From assembly GCF_000264945.2 (NCBI RefSeq), contig NZ_CP013070.1, positions 2,356,001 through 2,420,000 on the forward strand: a DNA stretch of 64,000 nt, read 5' to 3'. Below, one piece after another: positions 25,791-34,130 of this stretch (position 1 is the first letter of the stretch; the number at the start of each line of letters is the position of its first letter). Source of the stretch: Sphingobium indicum B90A (lineage in GTDB: Bacteria > Pseudomonadota > Alphaproteobacteria > Sphingomonadales > Sphingomonadaceae). Under the pieces are notes generated by a model. It made no database searches, was not told the DNA's origin, and was given only the letters and a program-made list of their open reading frames with translations. A program made the translations under genes and the position numbers.

Positions 25791-26165
25791 CTATGGGATC
25801 GCGGATTGATGAACCTCGACCACATACATCTTGACGCTGCCGGCTTCTACGAACTCGTCCTCGTCGGCGCGAATGACCTGCATGATGTCTGCATCGAAGA
25901 ACGCCTGGATTCCCGCCTCGGCGTGCGCGCGCGTCGGGTAGATGGCTTCGGTTATGACGTCGAAATCGGCACTTGCCGCGCTTGCACGACCATCGCCCAC
26001 CGACGCCAGCAGCGGATCATCCGCCCGGATGTAGTTACGCCGATACACGCCGATCGGGGGAAGTATCCGCCTTGCCAAGGGCGCATGCTTTTCTTCATAA
26101 TAGCGGATGAATTCATCCAGCGACATTCCCGGCTTTCTCCTCATCGATACCAACAGCTTGAACAT
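25791..26165 (-). CDS. EthD-domain small protein
   Basis: A 124-residue dimeric alpha/beta-barrel protein of the EthD type: FKLLVSMRRKPGMSLDEFIRYYEEKHAPLARR is the classic N-terminal signature. EthD proteins accompany oxidative catabolic genes; a direct catalytic role is shown for few of them. It lies between the SDR/TonB receptor genes and the flavin reductase on the same strand, so it likely belongs to their transcription unit (41 bp after the SDR). A role in handling a ring-cleavage or lactone intermediate is inference. Confidence 0.75.
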   Translation of the reverse strand: MFKLLVSMRRKPGMSLDEFIRYYEEKHAPLARRILPPIGVYRRNYIRADDPLLASVGDGRASAASADFDVITEAIYPTRAHAEAGIQAFFDADIMQVIRADEDEFVEAGSVKMYVVEVHQSAIP

Positions 26166-26207
26166 TGCGCCCTCTCCTGCTGCATATGATCGTTCATCAG
26201 GGCGCGA

Positions 26208-26966
26208 TCAGATCGCTCCGCCGCCGTCGACGGGCAGTTCCGCGCCCGTGATGTAGGCGGCCTCCGCCGACGTCAGGAATGTCACGGCGTCCGCAATCTC
26301 ATCGGGCGTCCCCATCCTGGCCAAGGGCATGGTCGCCACGATCGCGTCGTTGAAGCCGGCGGGATTCAGTTGGATCATGGGCGTGTCGATGGCCCCCGGA
26401 TAGATGCCGTTCACGCGAATGCCATGCTTCGCCAGTTCCAGGGCCGCGCATCTGGTCATGCCCCGGACCGCCCATTTCGATGCCGAATAGGCGAACATGC
26501 CGGCTATTCCGCGCAGCGCGACGCCGGACGATATGTTCACGATCGAACCGCCCCCCGCATCGGCGATCAAGGGCGCGGCCGCCTTCATCCCCAGGAAGAC
26601 GCCCAGTTGATTGACGTCGACGCTTCTCGCGAACTGCTCCCGGTCCGTTTCGAGCATGGGCAGCGGAATGAAAATGCCCGCGCAATTCACCAATGCCGTC
26701 AGCTTGCCGAAAGCCGCCAGCGCCGCCGAACAGGCATCGTCCCACTGGCTTTCGCTGGCAACGTCCAGAAGCTGGAACCTTGCCGCCGCTCCCAGTTCCG
26801 CCGCCAGCCGCTCGCCGGCGGGATTGCGGTCGGCAAGGACGACCGATGCGCCGGCCGCGACGAATTTCCGGGCTATGGCCGCGCCCATGCCGCTCGCGGC
26901 GCCGGTGACGATCGCCACCGTGCCGCCGAGCCGCCCGTTCGACGCAGGTTCCACCCCCTCGCTCAT
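26208..26966 (-). CDS. Short-chain dehydrogenase/reductase
   Basis: A classical NAD(P)-dependent SDR of 252 aa: TGAASGMGAAIA (about residues 21-32), NCAG at about 93, NISSGVALRG, catalytic YSASK, and NGIYPGAIDTPM. The ATG overlaps the stop of the upstream TonB receptor gene (4 bp), so the two are translationally coupled, which suggests that the SDR acts on the compound the receptor imports. Substrate unknown. Confidence 0.85.
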   Translation of the reverse strand: MSEGVEPASNGRLGGTVAIVTGAASGMGAAIARKFVAAGASVVLADRNPAGERLAAELGAAARFQLLDVASESQWDDACSAALAAFGKLTALVNCAGIFIPLPMLETDREQFARSVDVNQLGVFLGMKAAAPLIADAGGGSIVNISSGVALRGIAGMFAYSASKWAVRGMTRCAALELAKHGIRVNGIYPGAIDTPMIQLNPAGFNDAIVATMPLARMGTPDEIADAVTFLTSAEAAYITGAELPVDGGGAI

Positions 26967-29338
26967 CGCGTCCGCACTGTGAGGGATATGCCGTATGTGG
27001 CGGGCGTCCCCACGCGTCGCGCGATGGTGTCGTTGGCGAAGTTGACCGACGTCTCGTAGAGCTTGTTCGTCACGTTGCGGCCGAACAGCGTAAGCCGCCA
27101 GCTATCGTCATGCCCCGCGATGCCCGCGCGAAGATCGAGCAAGGCCCGACCGCGCAGCCTGTAGAGGGTTTCCGGATTGTCGGGCAGGGTGAAGGTGGAA
27201 TTGGACGCGCTCTGGAAGTTCAGGCTGCTTCCGACAAATGCCTTGAAGCTGCCCGCGTTCCATTCATATTGCGCGTCGGCTGACCCCTGCCAGGTGGGCG
27301 TGAACGGGACGCGCGATCCCCTGAAATTGCCGAAGTCGCCGGCGCCATTGAAGGTCGTGAAATCGGAAACGACCTTGGTCTTGATATAGGTCGCCGCGGC
27401 CGAGAGCGAGAGGCCGGGATAAGGCCGCGCCACCAGGCTCGCCTCCGCCCCGACCGAGCGCACTTTCGGCACGTTGACGAGCAGTTCCAGCAGGCCGAAG
27501 ACAAGATCCTCTATGCGCGCGCGCTCCTGCTTGTTGCGGTAGTCGTAATAGAATCCGGCAAGATTGAACTGGAGATGCTTGTCGAAAAGCGGCAGCTTCG
27601 CCCCGGCCTCATAGGCGTCCACCCGCTCCTGCCGCGCCGGCACATATTGCGAGGTGGAGGAGGCCGAGATGTTCGAGAAGGCGCCCGCCTTGTACCCCCG
27701 GCTGAAGGTCGCGTAGAGCAGAGCGCCGCTCGGCGCCTTGTAGGACATGCCTGCCAGGAGCGAGATATTGTCCTCGTTCAGCGAGGACTGATTGCCTGCG
27801 GGCAAGAGTTCGGGCGCGGGCGTCAGGGAGTAGCATTGGTTCTGGTCGACGACTTCGACCGGCGTGTTCTTGAGGCCGAAGGCCGCGAATATTTCCTGGA
27901 GCCGGGTGAATATCCGTCCGGTGGCGTTTTCAACGCTGCCATCATAGCTGCATTGATAGGCCGACCGATTCTGCTTCGTATAGCGGATGCCGCCCTTGAT
28001 CGACAGGCCATCGACGACTTCATATTCGGCATTGGCGAAGACCGCATAGGTGCGCGTCTTCTGAAGCGCCTGCGATATGGCGGCCGAGATCGGAGGCAGG
28101 TCGGGAAAGGGCGTGGATGCCGAGGCGTCGAAAATGCGGTACTGATGGCGGTCGTCCACATTCGCATAATCGTAATTGGCGCCGATCAGACCCCGGAAGC
28201 GGTCCGTATCCAGGCTGAGTCGAAGTTCCTGGTTGAACGTCTTGATCCGGCCGAAGGCCCGACCCGTGAAGTCCACGAAGGCCGTTCCGTCATAATCCTG
28301 GAATCGGTCAAGATCCTGATGCTGATAGGATGTTATCGAAATCAGCTTCAATTGGTCCGACAATTCATATTCGCCGCGCAGCCCGACCTGCCAATAGCGA
28401 TCGTTCATCGCCTTCGGCCATGACGGGTCCCAATCGGCGGCGCGAGGGTTGTTTGGCGCGATCGGCGAGGCAGCCACTTCGGGCGAAACAGGGCCCGGAT
28501 TGTCCGGAACGATCTGCACCAACTGGGTCGCCGTGGTATCGGACCTGTTCCGCCAGGCATTTGCGGAAAACCTCAGCGTCAGGCGTTCCGTCGGCGTCCA
28601 GTCGAGCAGCAGGCGGCCCGCCAACTGGTTCTGTTCGCCCCGCTTGTCCCCCGGCCTGGTGAGGCTATACTGCCATGCTCCGCCCTGCACCGTCCGCAAG
28701 GCTACCCGTGCCTGGAGAGTCGAGCTGATCGGACCGCTGACGAAGCCCTCCACCGAAGTCTTGCCGAAGCGTTCGACGGAAACCTGTCCGCCCGCCTCAA
28801 ATATAGGAGTAGGCTTCGCAGCGATATAATTGATCGCACCGCCAGTCGAATTTTGTCCGTAAAGAGTTCCTTGCGGTCCCTTCAAGACTTCGATCCGTTC
28901 CAGGTCCAAGGCGGCCGCTTCGGTCATGACCGGAAAGGGAAGCGGCGATTCGTCGATATAGACGGCGACGGCCGGCGCCGAACCGAAGCCCGAGTCGTTG
29001 AAGCCGATGCCGCGCAACGAATAGACCGGCGTATTGTTGAGCGAGGGCGCGAAGGTAAGCCCGGGCACGACCTTGGCCAGATCGGCGACGTTGGCAATGC
29101 CGCGCTGCGCGAGTTCTGCGCCGCCCAGCGCCGTGATCGACATCGGCACGGCGTTGATCGATTCCGAGCGCTTCTGCGCCGTGACGACGATGTCGGGTAT
29201 GGAGGCGAACGGCGCGCCGTCCGCCGACGATTGCGGACTCGCGGCGACGCTCCCCGTCTGCTCATCCGCCGATGCATAGGCAGGACTCGACAAGATCGTC
29301 GTGGCAACAAGCGCGGTTATCAAATGAACCTTGGCCAT
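26963..29338 (-). CDS. TonB-dependent receptor
   Basis: A complete 791-aa outer-membrane receptor: signal peptide ending about AYASA, plug start DIVVTAQKRSESINAVPMSI, LERIEVLKGPQGTLYGQNSTGGAINYI, then a barrel ending in a terminal aromatic strand (ISLTVRTR). The ribosome-binding site GGAGGGG is 6 nt from the ATG. It heads a minus-strand operon with the SDR and perhaps the EthD gene, and is divergent from the Rieske oxygenase gene. It resembles the receptor at 4883 in plug sequence. The 267-bp divergent promoter region holds a candidate 24-bp TetR-type operator. Confidence 0.92.
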   Translation of the reverse strand: MAKVHLITALVATTILSSPAYASADEQTGSVAASPQSSADGAPFASIPDIVVTAQKRSESINAVPMSITALGGAELAQRGIANVADLAKVVPGLTFAPSLNNTPVYSLRGIGFNDSGFGSAPAVAVYIDESPLPFPVMTEAAALDLERIEVLKGPQGTLYGQNSTGGAINYIAAKPTPIFEAGGQVSVERFGKTSVEGFVSGPISSTLQARVALRTVQGGAWQYSLTRPGDKRGEQNQLAGRLLLDWTPTERLTLRFSANAWRNRSDTTATQLVQIVPDNPGPVSPEVAASPIAPNNPRAADWDPSWPKAMNDRYWQVGLRGEYELSDQLKLISITSYQHQDLDRFQDYDGTAFVDFTGRAFGRIKTFNQELRLSLDTDRFRGLIGANYDYANVDDRHQYRIFDASASTPFPDLPPISAAISQALQKTRTYAVFANAEYEVVDGLSIKGGIRYTKQNRSAYQCSYDGSVENATGRIFTRLQEIFAAFGLKNTPVEVVDQNQCYSLTPAPELLPAGNQSSLNEDNISLLAGMSYKAPSGALLYATFSRGYKAGAFSNISASSTSQYVPARQERVDAYEAGAKLPLFDKHLQFNLAGFYYDYRNKQERARIEDLVFGLLELLVNVPKVRSVGAEASLVARPYPGLSLSAAATYIKTKVVSDFTTFNGAGDFGNFRGSRVPFTPTWQGSADAQYEWNAGSFKAFVGSSLNFQSASNSTFTLPDNPETLYRLRGRALLDLRAGIAGHDDSWRLTLFGRNVTNKLYETSVNFANDTIARRVGTPATYGISLTVRTR

Positions 29339-29441
29339 ATCATCCCCTCCAGAATGTCGTATATTATAGATATTATGGACGGGATTGGGGCAGCGAGCCG
29401 GCAGCTATCCCGTGCAAGCATTTCAATATCACCTCCCGGTC

Positions 29442-29465
29442 ATACCGTAAAGTATTTTATGTTTC
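29442..29465. promoter_or_regulatory. Candidate operator between TonB receptor and Rieske genes
   Basis: ATACCGTAA-N6-TTATGTTTC resembles the better palindrome at 32166 (ATAACATAA-N6-TTATGTTAT) at 7 of 9 bases in each arm with the same spacing. It lies in the middle of the divergent promoter region, which is otherwise AT-rich with no gene. Confidence 0.35.
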
Positions 29466-29605
29466 GGCTCGGAAAGCGCCATCTTGCGCGTACCGCCGCA
29501 CCATGTCATCATAACTGAAATTATGGAGTTCGCCGATGCGCGAGGTCGGTGACCATCCCTGAAAAAAGAGCAGCCCCGTGGCGGTTCGAACAGGAGAGAC
29601 GACCT

Positions 29606-30835
29606 ATGAGCAGGAATTCGGCAGCTCCCGTGGAATCGCCCATTCGCCCCGTGACCGCCGAAGGAACGGGCGGGGGGCTTTCAGTGCCGCTGGAACCCTA
29701 TCGCTCGCCCGAATTCTTCGCGGCGGAACGGGAAAGGCTGTTCGGGCGGGCCTGGCTACTGATGGGCCGGATCGAGGAACTGCCCACCCCGCGCAGCCAT
29801 GTGGTGAAGAGGGTCGACATCTGCAACGCGTCCATCCTCATCACCCGGGACGGCGGCGATATTGTCCGCGCCTTCCACAATATATGCCCGCACCGCGCCA
29901 ACCTGCTGGTCAGGACGGAGTCCGGAAGCGGCGGCACGCTTGTCTGCAACTATCATAATTGGTCTTTTTCGCTCGATGGATCGTTGAAGGGCGTGCCGGG
30001 GGAATCCATGTTCGGCGGCCTGGACAAGAAGAAATGCGGCTTGAAACCCATAGCGCTTTCGGTCTGGGAGGGATGGATCTTCATCAATCTCGATCCCGAA
30101 CCGGCCATGACGCTGGAGGAGTTTCTCGGCGACATGGCGCCCTATCTGTCAGGACTGAGCTATCCCTATGCGGACACGCCGGTCGTTCTTGAAGTGAAGG
30201 TCAAGTGCAACTGGAAGGTCGTCATGGATGCCTTCGCGGAGGCCTATCATCTGCCCGCCCTCCATCGCAACACGATATGCGAGTGGTTTTCGGACCGAAG
30301 CAACGCGTTCGGCAAGCCCCTCACCACCAGGATCATGGGACTTCACGCGGTCAATTCCATGTACGGGAACCCCGACTATGCGCCCGGCGACCGAAACGCC
30401 TTCGAACGGATCGTGGAAAATCCCGCCCATATGGCTTCAGATCATGTAGAGACCTTGAATCATTACCGGGCCCATGCGGCCGTCAATCCGACAAAGACCG
30501 ACCGCTGGTCGATGGATGTCAATTACATATTCCCCAATGTTCATATCGATTCGATAGGAACCGGCTTCCTCGTGCATCATTTCTGGCCTGTATCCGTCGA
30601 TGAGGCGATCCAGGAAACCAGGATGTACGTGCGTCGGCCCAGGACGATCAGGGAACGAATAGCGTTCGAATTCCACCTGGCCCGCGCCTTCGACGTCTAT
30701 CTCGAAGATCTGAGCAATGTCGAATATACGCAGGTCGGGATAAATTCTCGCGCGACGGACACGATCCCGCTGTCGGAAGCGGAAATTCTCATCCACCATT
30801 CCATAGCGAAATTGCAGGAATGGATCAGCGGCTGA
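29606..30835 (+). CDS. Rieske non-heme iron oxygenase, large subunit
   Basis: A 409-aa aromatic-ring-hydroxylating-type oxygenase alpha subunit. The Rieske 2Fe-2S ligands are C94-P-H96 and C114-N-Y-H117; the mononuclear iron motif is DAFAEAYHLPALH at about residues 207-219, with a C-terminal carboxylate region after YLEDLSNVEYTQVG. AGGAGAG lies 9 nt before the ATG at 29606; the frame opens 19 codons earlier without homology. No ferredoxin or reductase gene is adjacent, so electrons must come from elsewhere. Such enzymes hydroxylate, demethylate or desaturate aromatic and quaternary-amine substrates; which applies cannot be read from sequence. Confidence 0.9.
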   Translation: MSRNSAAPVESPIRPVTAEGTGGGLSVPLEPYRSPEFFAAERERLFGRAWLLMGRIEELPTPRSHVVKRVDICNASILITRDGGDIVRAFHNICPHRANLLVRTESGSGGTLVCNYHNWSFSLDGSLKGVPGESMFGGLDKKKCGLKPIALSVWEGWIFINLDPEPAMTLEEFLGDMAPYLSGLSYPYADTPVVLEVKVKCNWKVVMDAFAEAYHLPALHRNTICEWFSDRSNAFGKPLTTRIMGLHAVNSMYGNPDYAPGDRNAFERIVENPAHMASDHVETLNHYRAHAAVNPTKTDRWSMDVNYIFPNVHIDSIGTGFLVHHFWPVSVDEAIQETRMYVRRPRTIRERIAFEFHLARAFDVYLEDLSNVEYTQVGINSRATDTIPLSEAEILIHHSIAKLQEWISG

Positions 30836-30845
30836 CAATCGCGGC

Positions 30846-31208
30846 ATGGACAGGCTATCAAACAAGGGACCGCTTATGCTTCTTCCGGAAAAATTCGCTG
30901 AATGGGAAGGCTTCGTTTCGGCATGGTGCCTGCCCGATACCCACGCCCGCTTCCAGGCGCGGTACGAAGGCGATTCGGCCGACCTCAGGCATTTCTACGA
31001 TTCGCTGATGCCCAGGGTCGAGGAGGCTCTCGCCTATCTGGACGATTTCCCGCTCGAAGCGATGGAGGAGCCTGAGCGCAATCTGATGAACCTGCTGATG
31101 TCGCTGTCGCATGTCGCCTATGGCCTGGAACGCCATGGCGCGCCCCGCGCGCCCAATGCGGTCTACCCAAGCAGGATCAGGCTGGTCCGGAGCGTTTCGC
31201 CGGCCTAG
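30846..31208 (+). CDS. Small protein of unknown function downstream of the Rieske oxygenase
   Basis: A 120-codon frame 10 bp after the oxygenase stop. It is acidic and helical-looking (EEALAYLDDFPLEAMEEPERNLMNLLMSLSHVAYGLERHG) with a proline-rich end. An alternative ATG (MLLPEKF) lies 10 codons in. I recognise no family. Its size and place suggest an accessory protein of the oxygenase. A gene rather than noise is supported by codon use like its neighbours and by close spacing. Confidence 0.65.
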   Translation: MDRLSNKGPLMLLPEKFAEWEGFVSAWCLPDTHARFQARYEGDSADLRHFYDSLMPRVEEALAYLDDFPLEAMEEPERNLMNLLMSLSHVAYGLERHGAPRAPNAVYPSRIRLVRSVSPA

Positions 31209-31247
31209 AATATGCCGCTGGGCCAGCCTGAAGCCGCTTTGCCTCCG

Positions 31248-32060
31248 TCAACGGCCGGACGTCATCTCCTCTTTCCTCGGCGTGGTCGCGCCGGTCGACA
31301 GGTGCAGGCCCGCGTCCGAGATCAGCGTCACTCCGGTGATATGTTCGGCGCCCTCCCCAGCCAGGAAGACGACCGCCTTTGCAATATCTTCGGGAGTGCC
31401 GGCCCGCGCCAGCGGCGTGAGGCATTGCTGGGCTTCGATCATCTGCTGCAACCCCTCCTGCCCGAACGGGTCCGAGAACCAGCGCGACGCGATGAAACCG
31501 GGACATACGGCGTTTACCCGGATTTCCGGCCCCAGCGACCTCGCCATCGCCATGGTCATCGTGTTGAGCGCGCCCTTGGACGCCGAATAGGCCATGCACG
31601 ATCCGACGCCCAGAAGCCCGCCGATCGACGAGACATTGACCACCGCCCCAAATCCCTGCGCTTTCATAAGGGGGCGGCATGCGCGCACCATCTGGTAGGC
31701 GCCGACCACATTGGTTCGATAGATGGCCAGGAAATCCTCGGCGGAAAGCCCGTCCAGATCGTCATGGGCGACCAGCTTCGTGCGGGCGGCGTTGTTCACC
31801 AATATGTCGACCCTTCCCCATCGGTCGACGGTTTCGGCGACAAGACGCCGACAGTCCTCGTCCTGATCGACATTGGCCTGAACCGCCGCCGCCTCGCCGC
31901 CGGCGGCGACGATCTCGTCCGCCACGCCTTGCGCTTCGTTCCGGCTACGCGAATAGTTGACGATGACCTTCGCGCCCTGCGCCGCGAGCCTTCGCGCCAC
32001 GGCCGCGCCCAGGCCCGTCCCGGCGCCCGTCACGATTGCCACCTTGCCCTCGAACGTCAT
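31248..32060 (-). CDS. Short-chain dehydrogenase/reductase
   Basis: A 270-aa SDR: TGAGTGLGAAVA near residue 10, NNAA, VNVSSIGGLLGVGSCMAYSASK with the catalytic Ser/Tyr/Lys, and VNAVCPGFIASRW. The start MTFEGKVAIVTG (ATG at 32058-32060) is preferred over one 8 codons upstream. It is a single-gene unit convergent with the Rieske pair. A 24-bp perfect-arm palindrome lies 105 bp upstream of it. FabG-like sequence, but the island context implies a catabolic alcohol or diol substrate. Confidence 0.85.
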   Translation of the reverse strand: MTFEGKVAIVTGAGTGLGAAVARRLAAQGAKVIVNYSRSRNEAQGVADEIVAAGGEAAAVQANVDQDEDCRRLVAETVDRWGRVDILVNNAARTKLVAHDDLDGLSAEDFLAIYRTNVVGAYQMVRACRPLMKAQGFGAVVNVSSIGGLLGVGSCMAYSASKGALNTMTMAMARSLGPEIRVNAVCPGFIASRWFSDPFGQEGLQQMIEAQQCLTPLARAGTPEDIAKAVVFLAGEGAEHITGVTLISDAGLHLSTGATTPRKEEMTSGR

Positions 32061-32165
32061 TGCGCGGCCCTCTCCTCCTTGCAAATCCGCATGCGGCCAT
32101 GCCTGGGGAAGATATTTTCCTCTCCTGACAGGTTCCCGCCCGCGGCCTTGCCGCCCATTTTCGGC

Positions 32166-32189
32166 ATAACATAATATTGTTTATGTTAT
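32166..32189. promoter_or_regulatory. Perfect 9-bp inverted repeat ATAACATAA-N6-TTATGTTAT
   Basis: The arms at 32166-32174 and 32181-32189 are exact complements with spacer TATTGT. The site is upstream of the minus-strand SDR and 165 bp past the stop of the TetR gene. Degenerate versions occur before the VOC gene and between the TonB receptor and Rieske genes. Confidence 0.6.
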
Positions 32190-32354
32190 CTGGCAAGCCG
32201 ATGCCGGGCCGGATCACGATCCGAGTCACGCGCGCCTGCTCAACCAGGCCGCAAATGCATGGTCAAGAAAACCGGCGCGGTCATGAGAGCATGGGCGCGA
32301 CCAGCTCCAGCCCCGAAGGCATACGGCGAATCGGGCGACGGGTCGGTCGGCAGG

Positions 32355-33032
32355 TCAGGCAGCGGCGGCGCTGTTCTTCGCCGTCGACCGCTTGCCGCCT
32401 CTTGCCCCCTGGCGAGGCGGCGACCCGCTTTTCGGCGCGGCTTGCCGCGATCCGCCCGGCTCCGACTCCAGCAGGACGGCCAGCACTTCCTCACGGAACA
32501 GCTTTTCCTCCTCCTTGGTCGAGGAAAGCAAGGGCGTGATCGCCGCCGTCAGCAATATGCGGGCCCGCGTGCGCGCCTCCTTCCGGCCGAAGCCGATATG
32601 CTCGAAGGCGTCGGCGATGAAATCGAGCACGATCTTCTCAGCCTGCTTCACCGACGACGCCGCCCTGGGATCGGAGGCCGACCATACGCGCATCGCGCGA
32701 TCGAGGGCGAACAGGCTGCTCTTGAGGCTGCGGGAGGCGAGATGGCGTATGCGGACCATGGGGTCGGGAGACTCGGCCGCAAGCTCCGCGACCAGGCCCT
32801 GCACCTGCGCCACGTTGAAATAATCGGCCAGTGCGCCGAGATAATCATCCATGTCGCTGAAATGATGGTAGAAGCTGCCTGTGGACACCTTCAATCGCTT
32901 GGTCAGCTTGGTGAGGCGCATGCCGGCTATGCCCTCGCTCATCAGAAGCTGCTGCCCCGCCTCCATCCAATCGGCACGACCCAGCCATCGAGAACCACTC
33001 GCCACTGCCCGCTGACGCTGCCCCTTGACCAT
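32355..33032 (-). CDS. TetR-family regulator of the catabolic island
   Basis: A 225-aa TetR protein: MRLTKLTKRLKVSTGSFYHHFSDMDDYL is the helix-turn-helix (about residues 37-65). The C-terminus is a long basic, Ala/Ser/Gly-rich tail (SGSPPRQGARGGKRSTAKNS). MVKGQRQ at 33030-33032 with GAAGG upstream is chosen over an ATG 7 codons earlier. It lies between the SDR and the VOC/hydroxylase operon, so it is the natural candidate to bind the ATAACATAA-N6-TTATGTTAT sites around it (inference). Confidence 0.85.
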   Translation of the reverse strand: MVKGQRQRAVASGSRWLGRADWMEAGQQLLMSEGIAGMRLTKLTKRLKVSTGSFYHHFSDMDDYLGALADYFNVAQVQGLVAELAAESPDPMVRIRHLASRSLKSSLFALDRAMRVWSASDPRAASSVKQAEKIVLDFIADAFEHIGFGRKEARTRARILLTAAITPLLSSTKEEEKLFREEVLAVLLESEPGGSRQAAPKSGSPPRQGARGGKRSTAKNSAAAA

Positions 33033-33404
33033 CTGACCTTCGCTCCACACCATATATTCCGCTATGGACTACCCCCGATCGGCCGGAAAGCCAAGGCGGC
33101 TCTTGGCCGGGAAGCGTCCGGCCCGGTCCGACGAGCCGCCGACAGCGGAAGCAGCGGCGGAAAACGCCGCGAAAGCCAGCCCGATTCCAGTCCGGGATCG
33201 TCGCGGGCGCACCGGAAAACCCCTGCGCGGGCAAGGAAATCCAAGATGGCGGATGTATCCGCGCCCGAAATGCAAGCCGCAAATCGAGCCGAATGCCGGG
33301 CTTGCAACAGGAGATAAGTTATTTTATGCTATGGCTCAAACATGTTGATGGAACGGCGCGCGCCGGGCATCCTTGCAATGCATGAAGAATATAGGAGAGG
33401 CGGA
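33033..33404. other. Divergent intergenic region before the VOC gene
   Basis: A 372-bp gap between the TetR gene and the VOC gene. I see no supported gene; the frames present are shadows with Arg/Ala-rich translations. It contains a candidate TetR site at 33309-33332 and a good ribosome-binding site (AGGAGAG) for the VOC gene. Confidence 0.55.
33309..33332. promoter_or_regulatory. Candidate weak TetR-type site before the VOC gene
   Basis: AGGAGATAA-N6-TTATGCTAT keeps the spacing of the 32166 palindrome; the right arm matches 8 of 9 bases and the left 6 of 9. It lies 72 bp upstream of the VOC gene start. Support is modest. Confidence 0.3.
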
Positions 33405-33980
33405 ATGGCCGAAGCGAAGGCGAAGCAGGCTGGCGACGGGAAGACGCGCCGGAAGGTCGTCCCCACCCACATGGCGCATTTCGTCGTGAAGACCGCCCAG
33501 TACGAGAAGATGATCGACTGGTATCTGACCTTCTTCGACGGGGAGGTCGTGTTCTCGAACGAGATAGCGACCTTCCTGACGTTCGACCAGGAACATCATC
33601 GCGTCGCCATCGTGAACATGCCCGGCCTCCTGCCGCAAAGGGACGATACCGCCGGCGTGCATCATGTCGCGTTCAGCCTGGCGTCGCTCGAAGACCTGCT
33701 GGAAAACTACAAGCGCCTGAAGGAGAGGTCGATCCTTCCCTGGTGGTGCGTCAATCATGGACCCACGACGTCTATGTACTACAAGGATCCCGACGGATCG
33801 CAGGTCGAATTCCAGACCGACAATTATGAGACCTTCGGCGAAACCGTAGAGTTCATGAAGTCGCAGGCCTATGCCGACAATGTCGGGGGCGTCGATTTCG
33901 ATCCCGAGGAACTTGTCCGGCAATTCGAGGCGGGAATAGCAGTGGATTTCCTGCTCAAGCGGCCGGACGTGCGCGGCTGA
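33405..33980 (+). CDS. VOC-superfamily protein, extradiol-dioxygenase-like (single module)
   Basis: A 191-aa metal-binding fold protein. Possible iron ligands match the type I extradiol 2-His-1-Glu set: His25 in HMAHFVVKT, His in VHHVAFSL (about 89), and Glu in QVEFQTDN. DPDGSQVEFQ is characteristic. True type I ring-cleavage enzymes usually have two modules and about 300 aa, so this is either a one-domain dioxygenase or another VOC enzyme. AGGAGAG precedes the ATG. It opens a plus-strand run that continues with the FAD hydroxylase, so ring hydroxylation followed by ring opening is a reasonable reading. Confidence 0.8.
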   Translation: MAEAKAKQAGDGKTRRKVVPTHMAHFVVKTAQYEKMIDWYLTFFDGEVVFSNEIATFLTFDQEHHRVAIVNMPGLLPQRDDTAGVHHVAFSLASLEDLLENYKRLKERSILPWWCVNHGPTTSMYYKDPDGSQVEFQTDNYETFGETVEFMKSQAYADNVGGVDFDPEELVRQFEAGIAVDFLLKRPDVRG

Positions 33981-34030
33981 AAGCCATCGCGGACTTCAGC
34001 CCTGGGGCGTGGAACGGAAAAAGGCTGGCA

Positions 34031-34057
34031 TGAGGCCGCAGCGATTTCGCGGCCTCA
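34031..34057. repeat. Hairpin between VOC and FAD hydroxylase genes
   Basis: TGAGGCCGC (34031-34039) pairs exactly with GCGGCCTCA (34049-34057) around a 9-nt loop. It lies in the 150-bp gap between two same-strand genes. It could reduce read-through or stabilise the upstream mRNA. Confidence 0.4.
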
Positions 34058-34130
34058 GCATCGGAAAGCCCCGGTCGGGTCCATGTGGACCTTTGGGGCG
34101 GCCTGGACATAAAGAGAGAGGACAAAACTG

